NCBI GenBank assembly: GCA_050309775.1
Contig: JBNRMV010000007.1
Span: 1-64,000, forward strand
Source of the DNA: DTU072 sp050309775
GTDB lineage: Bacteria; Bacillota; Clostridia; Christensenellales; DTU072
Reading direction: 5' to 3'
Length of the DNA: 64,000 bases
Numbering within the stretch: position 1 is the first letter of the stretch; each line of letters opens with the position of its first letter. Below the pieces are notes generated by a model. That model was not told the DNA's origin. It worked only from the letters and a program-made list of their open reading frames with translations, and searched no databases. A program made the position numbers and the translations under genes. Shown piece by piece: positions 17,093 through 25,697 of this stretch.

Positions 17093-17593
17093 TTATTTCA
17101 AATGTATTCCCGTCTTTTTCAGCGCATAATATAGGGGCAGTCCGAGAATAAATATCACCGCCGACTGCGTGGCAAGGATTGTCCACATATTTATGAAATA
17201 CCCTTTATCTCCCATAAAGAGCAGCCATATGACAGGCAGAATCAATGCATTGACAAATATGGGAGGAAAGCTGGCAAATATCGGCATAAGTTCTGTATGT
17301 GCCAGTTTTTTTCTTGTGGCAATAAACCTTGTAAGAGCCGCGGCAATGAATGTTGCCAGCGTGCCAAAGAGCATATCATACCAGCCGTACGCCGAGAATA
17401 TGTTGGCAATAAGACAACCGATAGTCAGCCCGGGAACGGCTTCCATAAAAAGAATGGGCAACAGCGTAAGGCTTTCCGCCACACGAAATTGCAGCGGTCC
17501 GTAAGAAATCGGCGCCAGCGCCAGCGTCAATATGGCGTACAATGCGGCAATGACCGCCGTCCGTGCAAGGAACTTTATTGCCCGTGACTTCAT
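17093..17593 (-). CDS. queT: QueT, queuosine-precursor ECF S component
   Basis: 166-aa membrane protein of the QueT family (DUF988), the substrate-binding subunit of an ECF transporter believed to import a queuosine precursor. Recognised by FLARTAVIAALYAILTLALAPISYGPLQFRVAESLTLLPIL and GCLIANIFSAYGWYDMLFGTLAT; about five or six helices. It would use the EcfA1-EcfA2-EcfT module encoded 4 kb away. The start codon directly abuts the stop codon of the ABC permease gene, so it is expressed as the third gene of that operon. No preQ1 riboswitch, which often precedes queT, can be placed there. Confidence 0.9.
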   Translation of the reverse strand: MKSRAIKFLARTAVIAALYAILTLALAPISYGPLQFRVAESLTLLPILFMEAVPGLTIGCLIANIFSAYGWYDMLFGTLATFIAAALTRFIATRKKLAHTELMPIFASFPPIFVNALILPVIWLLFMGDKGYFINMWTILATQSAVIFILGLPLYYALKKTGIHLK

Positions 17594-18655
17594 TTATGCC
17601 AAGTCTCTCTTATTTACAATTATATATGTCGATGCGAGGAACAATGCCATATATGCCAAATACACAGGCAACGCAATGAAGAAGTTGCTTCCGCCGGGAA
17701 TGGCTCCGCCTATGCCGAAAAAGCCGCCGAAGTTCATCGATGTGCTGAATAGGAATCTTCCCAGCTTCAGCAGGGACAAAAGCGTTGCCGGCAAGTTCAT
17801 ACTAATCAATATTCCCAGTATGGTGGGTAGCACTCTGTTCCTTGTGACAGCCCCCAGAGCAAAGGCAAATAAGGAATAAGAAAATACCTGAATTACGCCT
17901 ATCATCATGGAGAAAAACAGCATTAACGACTTTGTACTCATAAAAGCGCTTGAGGCATTGAATACTACCAGTATTCTTTGTGACTCCGCTGCGCCAAACC
18001 TTAATAAACCATAGAGATATGCCAAAAGGCTTGTGAATAACAATATAAACGTTGTCATAGTAACCATGGCAAGCAGTTTTGCCGAGGTCAGCTTGTTTGC
18101 AGTAATGGGTCGCATAAACAGCATTTTTAGCGTGCCCGTCCTCATTTCTTGCGCATAGCTACCGGCGCCGATAATTATGCCGTATATTATCATTATGGCA
18201 AGTAAAATACCAAACATGCTTTTCATAAAGCCTTCTGCCGATTTATCGCTGAACACACTCATTTCGGAGTACAACTCAATATCTACATCATACATTTTGT
18301 TTTCTTTTATATGTTCCAAAGCCTTAAGGTATGATTTGGCGGCATAAACGCTATCAAAAGAAGAGCGCAGGTACCATAAACTGCCTTTTGCATTTTTTTC
18401 TGCTTCTTCCACAGCCTTTTGGGCAATGAGAATTGCGTCGTTTATTGACTGTTCGGAAAACTTTACGGTGTTACCGGAAAAAACATCGGGCATTTCGTCA
18501 TCGAGTTCCGCAGACATTTCATCGGCCATATCCAACATTTTTTCATAAGTGATGGCATATACCGTGACAAACAAAACGACAATAATGGCAAGAATGAGCA
18601 ATGTTTTTGGTCTGATAAGTTTTTTTACTTCTCCAACATATACTTTACTGAACAT
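17594..18655 (-). CDS. ABC-2 type transporter permease
   Basis: 353-aa membrane protein. One N-terminal helix (LLILAIIVVLFVTVYAITY), an extracytoplasmic region of about 120 residues rich in Glu, Lys and Asp (about 35-155), then five helices from GILLAIMIIYGIIIGAGSYA to the C-terminus. This is the layout of ABC-2 exporter permeases of the NatB/YhaP type. It contains AQEMRTGTLKMLFMRPI, the conserved cytoplasmic segment of this family. It overlaps the ATPase gene by 11 bases. Substrate unknown; a peptide, antibiotic or ion is possible. Confidence 0.88.
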   Translation of the reverse strand: MFSKVYVGEVKKLIRPKTLLILAIIVVLFVTVYAITYEKMLDMADEMSAELDDEMPDVFSGNTVKFSEQSINDAILIAQKAVEEAEKNAKGSLWYLRSSFDSVYAAKSYLKALEHIKENKMYDVDIELYSEMSVFSDKSAEGFMKSMFGILLAIMIIYGIIIGAGSYAQEMRTGTLKMLFMRPITANKLTSAKLLAMVTMTTFILLFTSLLAYLYGLLRFGAAESQRILVVFNASSAFMSTKSLMLFFSMMIGVIQVFSYSLFAFALGAVTRNRVLPTILGILISMNLPATLLSLLKLGRFLFSTSMNFGGFFGIGGAIPGGSNFFIALPVYLAYMALFLASTYIIVNKRDLA

Positions 18656-19625
18656 TGATGCTGCCTCCTTTTGTCAAACTGATAAACAATTCTTCCAGAC
18701 TGCCTTCTTTTGTTTGTACTCCATAAATGTTTATGCCGGCAAGCACAAGTTCCCTTGTTATTTCGCTTGTCGCCTTATCGGTGACAAAGGTCAAAGTGTT
18801 TTGGTCTATTGTAGCTGTGATACCGAATTTTTCTTTCAGCAGCGCCGTTGCTTCCGTAGGCTTATCGGTGGTCAACACAAGCGTTTGACCTTGTGAAAGG
18901 TCGGTAAGTTCGGTTATCTTCTTTTCGGCAATGATTTTGCCTTTGTTGATTATGAGTATTCTGTCGCACATAAGCTGCATTTCAGCAAGCTGGTGAGAGG
19001 ATACGAGTATAGCCATGTTTTGCTCGTGGGCAAGCCTTTTCAGCAAATCTCTGATATCTTTTATGCCTGCCGGGTCAAGTCCGTTTGCCGGCTCGTCAAG
19101 TATCAGCAATTTTGGATTGTTGAGCAAAGCCTGAGAAATGCCCAATCTTTGTTTCATTCCCAGAGAATATCTCTTTACCTTTTCTTTTTGTCTTGAGGTC
19201 ATGCCAACGGTTTCAAGAACTTCGGCTATTCTTTTTTCGTCAAGCTGCCTTTTTTTCAGCTGCCGCGTACTATCGTCATCCATGGTATCCCTTGGATGCA
19301 GCGTGGCAAAATATTTCAGGTTTTCATAACCCGTCCAGTCTACATACAAGTCGGGCGATTCAATGACTCCGCCGACATATTTCATAGCTTGTTCTCTTTG
19401 CGTGGATATGTTGTGCCCCATAATTGATATGGTACCGCTCGTGGGGTGGGCAATGCCGGTTATAATTTTTATGGCAGTGCTTTTGCCGGCTCCGTTCGGA
19501 CCCAAAAAGCCGACGACTTCTCCGGCATTTACTTGGAAAGACACATTGTCCACAGCTTTCAACTCTTGTCCGCCGGGTCTTCGGTAAATTTTTGTAATAT
19601 TCTTTACTTCTAATACAGGTTGCAT
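18645..19625 (-). CDS. ABC transporter ATP-binding protein
   Basis: 326-aa ATPase of the ABC-2 exporter class (CcmA/NatA-like). Walker A GPNGAGKSTAIKIITG, signature YSLGMKQRLGISQALL, Walker B LLILDEPANGLDPAG and switch His in SSHQLAEM. The insertion RQLKKRQLDEKRIAE after the Q-loop region is larger than usual. The C-terminal 80 residues form the small regulatory domain of this subfamily. First gene of the unit with the permease and queT; AAAGGAGGGG precedes the ATG. Confidence 0.92.
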   Translation of the reverse strand: MQPVLEVKNITKIYRRPGGQELKAVDNVSFQVNAGEVVGFLGPNGAGKSTAIKIITGIAHPTSGTISIMGHNISTQREQAMKYVGGVIESPDLYVDWTGYENLKYFATLHPRDTMDDDSTRQLKKRQLDEKRIAEVLETVGMTSRQKEKVKRYSLGMKQRLGISQALLNNPKLLILDEPANGLDPAGIKDIRDLLKRLAHEQNMAILVSSHQLAEMQLMCDRILIINKGKIIAEKKITELTDLSQGQTLVLTTDKPTEATALLKEKFGITATIDQNTLTFVTDKATSEITRELVLAGINIYGVQTKEGSLEELFISLTKGGSINVQ

Positions 19626-19651
19626 AACCCCTCCTTTCTCATTATTTGTAA

Positions 19652-19680
19652 ATTATAATTTATTTATTGCCTATTATCAA
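19652..19680 (-). promoter_or_regulatory. sigma-A promoter of the ABC exporter/queT operon
   Basis: Minus-strand TTGATA (19675-19680) and TATAAT (19652-19657), 17-base spacer. Confidence 0.75.
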
Positions 19681-19710
19681 GGGTTTTCAATAGCTCATTA
19701 ACATTATTTT

Positions 19711-19746
19711 TTAATAAAAAAGGGTAAAACAATTATTTTACCCTTA
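19711..19746 (-). terminator. intrinsic terminator of the ilv-leu operon
   Basis: On the minus strand AAGGGTAAAA and TTTTACCCTT pair perfectly around a short loop and are followed by a T run, 35 bases after the leuB stop codon. Confidence 0.9.
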
Positions 19747-19780
19747 ATCGTGTATTCAAAAACATAAAATAATGCGCCTG

Positions 19781-20851
19781 TTAAAGTTCGACAATAATTT
19801 TTTGGGTAATTTCCTTTGTTCCCAAGGGCGTGGTGCCGTTGTCAAGAATGTCGGCGGTGCGGCAGCCCTGCTCCAGCACTTTGTCTACGGCTTTTTCTAT
19901 TTCAGCGGCTTCTTGCTCCAGTTTGAAAGAAAAGCGCAGCATCATTGCCACAGACAATATGGTTGCTATGGGATTTGCAAGGTTTTTCCCGGCAATGTCG
20001 GGCGCTGACCCGTGAATGGGCTCATACATGCCTCTGCCCGATTCGCCCAGAGATGCCGACGGCAACAGTCCTATCGAACCGGTGATTTGAGACGCTTCGT
20101 CGGAAAGTATGTCGCCGAACATATTGCTTGTGACGACAACATCAAACTGCGCCGGGTTTCTTATCAGCTGCATTGCGGCATTATCAACCAGCATGTCTGT
20201 CACCGTCACTTCGGGGTATTCGGCATTGAGGCTATGTACAACCTCCCTCCAAAGTCTGGAACTTTCCAGCACATTTGCCTTGTCAATGCTGATTATTTGT
20301 TTTTTTCTGCCCATGGCTATCTCATAAGCCGTGCGCGCTATCCTTTCTATTTCCATCTCGCTGTATAGTTCGGTATCATAGGCTTCCATGCCGTTCTTGC
20401 CTTGCTGTCTGCCCCTTTCGCCATAATAGATGCCGCCCGTAAGCTCACGGATAATAATCATATCAAAGCCCCGCTCGGCCACCTCTTTCTTCAGCGGACA
20501 AGCGTCTTTAAGTATGGGCATAAGTCTGGCCGGACGAATGTTGGCATAAAGTCCCAATTCTTTTCTGATGCCAAGAAGCGCTCTTTCGGGTCTTAAATGA
20601 CCGGGTAAGGTATCCCATTTCGGTCCGCCCACGGCGCCCAACAATACGCTGTCGCTGCGCAGGCATTTTTCCAGTTCTTGTTTTGGCAAAGGTTCTCCAA
20701 AGCTGTCAATGGCTTTTCCTCCTGCCACAACATATTCATAATTGAACTTGTGGTTATATTTCTTTGCCACTGCGTCAAGTACCAGCAACGCGGAGTCTAT
20801 GATTTCCGGACCGATACCGTCGCCGTGAATTACAGCAATATTAAATTCCAT
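19781..20851 (-). CDS. leuB: 3-isopropylmalate dehydrogenase
   Basis: LeuB oxidatively decarboxylates 3-isopropylmalate in leucine synthesis; with the citramalate pathway it also handles 3-methylmalate to give 2-ketobutyrate. The 356-aa protein has AVIHGDGIGPEI at the N-terminus, the substrate-arginine region LGLYANIRPARL, RELTGGIYYGERG, and the Mg/NAD segment VTSNMFGDILSDEASQITGSIGLLPSASLG followed by EPIHGSAPDIAGKNLANP. Last gene of the operon; its start codon A overlaps the last base of leuD. A terminator follows. Confidence 0.98.
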   Translation of the reverse strand: MEFNIAVIHGDGIGPEIIDSALLVLDAVAKKYNHKFNYEYVVAGGKAIDSFGEPLPKQELEKCLRSDSVLLGAVGGPKWDTLPGHLRPERALLGIRKELGLYANIRPARLMPILKDACPLKKEVAERGFDMIIIRELTGGIYYGERGRQQGKNGMEAYDTELYSEMEIERIARTAYEIAMGRKKQIISIDKANVLESSRLWREVVHSLNAEYPEVTVTDMLVDNAAMQLIRNPAQFDVVVTSNMFGDILSDEASQITGSIGLLPSASLGESGRGMYEPIHGSAPDIAGKNLANPIATILSVAMMLRFSFKLEQEAAEIEKAVDKVLEQGCRTADILDNGTTPLGTKEITQKIIVEL

Positions 20852-21330
20852 TATTTACCCTCCCCCAAAGCCTTGAGCAGTCCGCCTTTATCTATGATAT
20901 TTTGCAAAAAGGGCGGGAATGGAGGAAACTCGCCTGTCGTGCGTTTGGTGAGATTCTTAAGTTCTCCCTTGTCAAAATCCACCTCCAGCATGTCTCCTTC
21001 GTCTATGTCGCCGTCAAATTCTATGATGGCAAGCCCCGTGTTTATGGCATTGCGATAAAAAATCCGCGCAAAACTCTTGGCTATGACACAGGCTATACCC
21101 GACGCTTTTATGGCTATCGGAGCATGTTCTCTTGATGAGCCGCAACCAAAGTTTGCTCCGGCAACCATAATGTCGCCCGGGCGTACCCTTGAAACAAAGG
21201 TTTTGTCAAGGTCTTCCATGCAATGCGCGGCAAGTTCGGCTTCGTTACTGGTGGTCAGATATCTTGCAGGTATGATTACATCTGTGTCGACATTGTCGCC
21301 GTATTTTATTACTTTTCCTGTTATTTTCAT
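20851..21330 (-). CDS. leuD: isopropylmalate isomerase small subunit
   Basis: LeuD, 159 aa, the mobile swivelling subunit of the LeuCD aconitase-family isomerase. Conserved YGDNVDTDVIIPARYL and the substrate loop GANFGCGSSREHAPIAIKASG are intact. The short form fits the archaeal/Clostridia LeuD subtype. It lies 9 bases after leuC, has GGAGGA upstream, and overlaps leuB by one base. Confidence 0.97.
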   Translation of the reverse strand: MKITGKVIKYGDNVDTDVIIPARYLTTSNEAELAAHCMEDLDKTFVSRVRPGDIMVAGANFGCGSSREHAPIAIKASGIACVIAKSFARIFYRNAINTGLAIIEFDGDIDEGDMLEVDFDKGELKNLTKRTTGEFPPFPPFLQNIIDKGGLLKALGEGK

Positions 21331-21339
21331 TTTTTCCTC

Positions 21340-22602
21340 CTATATGAGTTCGGACGGTTGAGTTATTTTTCCCGTCAATGCAGACGCTGCGGCAACTGCG
21401 GGAGACGCAAGATAAACCTCGCTTTCGGGGTGTCCCATTCTGCCGATAAAATTCCTGTTGGTGGTGGCTACGCACCTTTCGCCTTTAGCCAATATTCCCA
21501 TATGTCCGCCAAGGCAGGGTCCGCAAGTGGGGGTCGAGACTATGCAGCCGGCATTTATGAAATCCTTTATATACCCTGCTTCCAGTATGTCAAGGTATAT
21601 CTTCTGGGTTGAGGGGATAATCAGCGTACGCACTCTCTTGTTGACTTTTTTGCCGCGCAAAATGTTTGCGGCTATCTCAAAGTCAGAAAATCTGCCGTTT
21701 GTGCAAGAGCCAATGACTACTTGGTCAATCTTTATGTCGCCTATGTAGTCAAAGGTCCTTGTGTTTGAGGGCAAATGAGGGAAAGCAACCGTGGGTTTTA
21801 TTTGCGCCAAATCAATGTCATATACTTCGTCGTATTCTGCATTGTCGTCGGCGGCAAAAATCCTCGGCTGTTTCTTACTGTGCGCCTCAATGTATTCCAG
21901 CGTCTTTTCGTCAACGGGGAAGATGCCGTTCTTTGCGCCAGCCTCTATCGCCATATTGCATATGGTGAAACGGTCGTCCATTGAAAGGCTTTGTACGCCT
22001 TCTCCGGAAAATTCCATAGACTTATAGAGCGCTCCGTCAACGCCTATTTTGCCGATAATATGCAAAATGACATCTTTGCCGCTTGCCCAACCGCTGAGTT
22101 TGTTCTTCAAATTAAATTTTATTGCGCCGGGAACTTTGAACCATGCTTTGCCGTAGGACATTCCTGCCGCCATATCCGTCGAGCCGACGCCCGTCGAAAA
22201 TGCGCCAAGCGCTCCGTATGTGCAGGTATGGCTGTCTGCGCCAATGACCAAATCGCCGGCGACAACCAATCCTTTTTCGGGGAGTAATGAGTGTTCAACG
22301 CCCATTTCTCCGACATCAAAAAAGTTTTCTATGCCCTTTTCGTCGGCAAACTCCCGAACTACCTTAACCTGCTCGGCTGCCTTTATGTCCTTGTTCGGCG
22401 TGAAGTGGTCCATGACCAGGGCAATTTTTTTGCAATCAAAAACGCAGTCACAGTTGGCTTTTCTGAACTCTTTTATGGCTACCGGTGAGGTGACATCGTT
22501 GCCCAGCACCAAGTCCAAATCCGCCATAATCAATTCGCCTTTTTTTACGCTTTGCTTTCCGCTATGCGCGGCAAGAATTTTTTGTGTCATAGTCATTGCC
22601 AT
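21340..22602 (-). CDS. leuC: isopropylmalate isomerase large subunit
   Basis: LeuC, 420 aa, aconitase-type hydro-lyase holding a [4Fe-4S] cluster. VMDHFTPNKD, VVIGADSHTCTYGALGAFSTGVGSTD, and the ligand cysteines in GSCTNGRFSDFEIAA and PTCGPCLGG are visible. It matches the LeuC2/HacA subtype, which in Clostridia often also serves methylmalate isomers. The ATG at 22602 has GAGGTG upstream and overlaps the cimA stop by 10 bases. Confidence 0.97.
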   Translation of the reverse strand: MAMTMTQKILAAHSGKQSVKKGELIMADLDLVLGNDVTSPVAIKEFRKANCDCVFDCKKIALVMDHFTPNKDIKAAEQVKVVREFADEKGIENFFDVGEMGVEHSLLPEKGLVVAGDLVIGADSHTCTYGALGAFSTGVGSTDMAAGMSYGKAWFKVPGAIKFNLKNKLSGWASGKDVILHIIGKIGVDGALYKSMEFSGEGVQSLSMDDRFTICNMAIEAGAKNGIFPVDEKTLEYIEAHSKKQPRIFAADDNAEYDEVYDIDLAQIKPTVAFPHLPSNTRTFDYIGDIKIDQVVIGSCTNGRFSDFEIAANILRGKKVNKRVRTLIIPSTQKIYLDILEAGYIKDFINAGCIVSTPTCGPCLGGHMGILAKGERCVATTNRNFIGRMGHPESEVYLASPAVAAASALTGKITQPSELI

Positions 22603-24170
22603 TTTTTCACCTCTTTTTTGTTGAGAATATATTCTATTGAATCGACAAGCGCAATCCAGCTTGCCTCGATTATGTCGGTGGATACGCCAACCGTCGTCCA
22701 GATTTCTTCGCCGTCCGTGCTGTCAATGAGAACCCGAACTTTGGCGGCTGTGGCTTTCTCTGCGGCAAGTACGCGCACCTTGTAGTCTATCAAATGCACC
22801 TTTTCAAGCTGCGGATAAAAGACGCTCAACGCCTTTCTCAATGCAATGTCAAGCGCATGCACCGGACCATTGCCGTTTGCGGCAACAGTTTCTTTGCGCC
22901 CGTCAACCTCAATCTTCAACATTGCGTATGCGCTGGTTTCGCCGTCGGGACATGGGAACTCTCCAGCCGTCTTATACATACTTAATTTGAAATGCGGTTT
23001 GTACCTGCCAAGAATGTTCAGCACAACCAGTTCAAAACTGGCGTCCGCCGATTCAAACTGATAGCCCTCATGCTCAAGTTCCTTTATTCTCTTGACTATC
23101 TCCGCCGTTTCGGGAGAACTCTTTGTCAAGCCCTCAATTCCCGAAAGTTTTGCCAATACCGTCGTTCTGCCCGACACCTCGCTCATAAGGAATCTGCGCT
23201 TGTTGCCGACTGTTTCGGGCGCAACATGTTCAAAGGTATGGGCGCATTTGTTGACGCCGTCTATATGCATGCCTCCCTTGTGCGCAAAGGCGCTACCACC
23301 CGTATAAGGCTTGTTGGCCGGCATAATCAAATTGGATACTTCATAAAGCCTTATGACTGTATCTGACAGCGTTTGCAAGTCACCCTCAACACATTTGTAG
23401 CCTTTTTTTAGTTGCAAATTGGCAATTATTGTACTTAAATCCGCATTTCCGCACCTTTCGCCAATACCGATAAATGTTCCCTGAACATGCGTAACACCGG
23501 CATCTATGGCAACCATAGAGCTTGCAACTGCGCAGCCTATGTCATTGTGGCAATGGATACCCAGCCTTCTTCCGGGGAACCTTTCGGCTGCCTTTTTTGT
23601 GATTTCATAAATCTCTTGGGGGAAGCAACCGCCGTTTGTGTCGCAAAGGCACAACACATCGGCGCCTGCCCTATCTGCCGCCGCCAACACTTCCACGGCA
23701 TATTCAGGATTGGCTTTGTAGCCGTCATAAAAATGCTCTGCATCAAATATAACTTCCTTGCCCTTTTCTTTGAAAAAGTGCAGCGTGTCATATATCAGTT
23801 CAAGGTTTTCTTCCAGCGTAGCATGCAATATCTCGGTGATATGTAAATCCCAACTTTTGCCGAATATGGCAACGGCTTTTGTATCAGCATTGAGCAGCGA
23901 CATTACATTGCAGTCATCTTCTACCTTCAGGTTTTTTCTGCGTGTGCTACCAAAAGCGCACAAAGTAGCGTTTTTTAGCTGAATTTGCGCGGCTTTCTCA
24001 AAAAACTCTATATCTTTGGGGTTGGAGCCGGGGTTGCCTGCCTCGATATATTTCACGCCGAAAGCGTCAAGCGCTTTTATGATATTCAGCTTGTCTTGTA
24101 CTGAGAAAGATATGCCTTCACTCTGCGCCCCGTCTCTTAAGGTGCTGTCAAATATTTCTATCGTTTTCAT
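22593..24170 (-). CDS. cimA: (R)-citramalate synthase
   Basis: CimA condenses acetyl-CoA with pyruvate to citramalate, the entry to the threonine-independent route to isoleucine. The 525-aa protein begins IEIFDSTLRDGAQSEGISFSVQDKL; the sequence GAQSEG and AGNPGSNPKD distinguish CimA from LeuA (GEQAPG, AGFAVISKGD). HCHNDIGCAVASSMVAIDAGVTHVQGTFIGIGERCGNADL holds the metal His pair. The C-terminal regulatory domain (about 385-520) is present and ends in VGVSTDIIEASWIALVDSIEYIL. Located between leuA and leuC, it can share LeuCD and LeuB with the leucine pathway. No ilvA is present in the window. Confidence 0.96.
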   Translation of the reverse strand: MKTIEIFDSTLRDGAQSEGISFSVQDKLNIIKALDAFGVKYIEAGNPGSNPKDIEFFEKAAQIQLKNATLCAFGSTRRKNLKVEDDCNVMSLLNADTKAVAIFGKSWDLHITEILHATLEENLELIYDTLHFFKEKGKEVIFDAEHFYDGYKANPEYAVEVLAAADRAGADVLCLCDTNGGCFPQEIYEITKKAAERFPGRRLGIHCHNDIGCAVASSMVAIDAGVTHVQGTFIGIGERCGNADLSTIIANLQLKKGYKCVEGDLQTLSDTVIRLYEVSNLIMPANKPYTGGSAFAHKGGMHIDGVNKCAHTFEHVAPETVGNKRRFLMSEVSGRTTVLAKLSGIEGLTKSSPETAEIVKRIKELEHEGYQFESADASFELVVLNILGRYKPHFKLSMYKTAGEFPCPDGETSAYAMLKIEVDGRKETVAANGNGPVHALDIALRKALSVFYPQLEKVHLIDYKVRVLAAEKATAAKVRVLIDSTDGEEIWTTVGVSTDIIEASWIALVDSIEYILNKKEVKKWQ

Positions 24171-24185
24171 TTTGTTCCCTTTTGT

Positions 24186-25688
24186 TTATATCAATTTGTT
24201 CATGCCGTTTATGTATGCCAGTAAGCTGGACTCAATGATATCGGTCGACAGCCCTCTGCCTGTAACAACTTCATCTCCGCACTTAATTCGGACGACAACT
24301 TCGCCCAGCGCGTCTTTGCCTTCGGTAATAGAGCGTATGGCATAATCTTCAAGGCTATGCTCGGGCGCTTTGAGAATCTTGTCTATGGCGTTGTATGCGG
24401 CGTCTATTGGTCCGTCGCCGATGGCCACTTCTTCATATGTGCTTTCTCCGTCGCTCAGCTGAACAACAGCGTTTGTGGTAATATAATTGCCTGTATTGAC
24501 GGTAAATCTATCAAGTTTGTAGCCTTTTTTGGTTATTTCTTTTTCGGTGTGGTCAAGTAAGGCTTCCAAGTCAAGGTCGTTTATTGTTTTTTTCTTGTCG
24601 GCAAGGGCTTTGAACTTTATGAAAAAGGCTTCCATTTCGTCCTTGGATAAATCATAGCCCAGTTCCTGAAGACGGGTTTCTATGGCATGCTTGCCGCTGT
24701 GCTTGCCAAATACCATGTTGTTCTTTGGCAACCCAATAGATTCAGGGGTCATAATCTCATAGGTTTCACGATTTGCCAACACTCCGTGCTGATGTATGCC
24801 TGCTTCATGCGCAAAGGCATTGCCGCCCACTATGGCTTTGTTCAGCGGAGAATAAAGTCCCAGCACATTATAAACCAACTTACTGGTACGGAAAATCTGC
24901 GAAGTGTCTATGTTCGTATAGCCGTTGTAGACATTCTTTCTGGTGTTAAGTGCCATAACGACTTCTTCAAGCGCAGCGTTGCCTGCCCTTTCGCCCAGAC
25001 CGTTGACGGTACACTCCACCTGTGTTGCGCCGGCGGCTACCGCTGCCAAAGAGTTGGCTACCGCCATGCCCAAATCATTGTGACAATGTACGGATATCTC
25101 GGCCTTATGAATGTTGTCGACATTGTTCACCAAATAGGTTATGAGGTCGCCCATTTCCGTCGGCGTGGTATATCCGACGGTGTCGGGAATGTTGACCACC
25201 GTCGCGCCTGCCTTTATGGCGGCTCGCACTGCCTTGGCAAGGAACTGTCTATCGCTTCTGGTGGCGTCCTCGGCGGAAAATTCCACATCATTTATAAAAC
25301 TTTTGGCATAGGATACCATGTCGGTTATGCTTTCCAATACTTTGTCCTCAGTCATCTTCAGCTTGTACTGCATATGTATGGGTGAGGTGGCTATGAAAGT
25401 ATGAATTCTGGGGCTTACGGCTCCCTTAAGCGCCTCATATGCACTCTCAATGTCCTTTTTTACGGCACGGGCAAGGCTGGCAACAGATGCGTTCTTTACG
25501 GTGTTTGCAATAGTTTTTACGGCATCAAAGTCGCCCTTGGATATGACGGCAAAGCCTGCTTCCATGACATCTACACGCAGCTTTTCCAAAGCCAACGCAA
25601 CTTCTATCTTTTCGTCAAGGTGCATGCTACAGCCGGGCGCTTGTTCTCCGTCTCTCAATGTTGTGTCAAAAATCTTTATTCTGTTCAT
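24186..25688 (-). CDS. leuA: 2-isopropylmalate synthase
   Basis: LeuA condenses acetyl-CoA with 2-ketoisovalerate, the first committed step to leucine. 500 aa: N-terminal TIM barrel with IKIFDTTLRDGEQAPGCSM and ISVHCHNDLGMAVANSLAAVAAGATQVECTVNGLGERAGNAAL, followed by GNAFAHEAGIHQHG and a C-terminal leucine-feedback domain (about 385-500) ending VVTGRGLSTDIIESSLLAYING. This is the bacterial long form, so allosteric leucine inhibition is expected. It sits 9 bases after ilvD with GGAGGAG at the start. Confidence 0.97.
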   Translation of the reverse strand: MNRIKIFDTTLRDGEQAPGCSMHLDEKIEVALALEKLRVDVMEAGFAVISKGDFDAVKTIANTVKNASVASLARAVKKDIESAYEALKGAVSPRIHTFIATSPIHMQYKLKMTEDKVLESITDMVSYAKSFINDVEFSAEDATRSDRQFLAKAVRAAIKAGATVVNIPDTVGYTTPTEMGDLITYLVNNVDNIHKAEISVHCHNDLGMAVANSLAAVAAGATQVECTVNGLGERAGNAALEEVVMALNTRKNVYNGYTNIDTSQIFRTSKLVYNVLGLYSPLNKAIVGGNAFAHEAGIHQHGVLANRETYEIMTPESIGLPKNNMVFGKHSGKHAIETRLQELGYDLSKDEMEAFFIKFKALADKKKTINDLDLEALLDHTEKEITKKGYKLDRFTVNTGNYITTNAVVQLSDGESTYEEVAIGDGPIDAAYNAIDKILKAPEHSLEDYAIRSITEGKDALGEVVVRIKCGDEVVTGRGLSTDIIESSLLAYINGMNKLI

Positions 25689-25697
25689 ATGCTCCTC

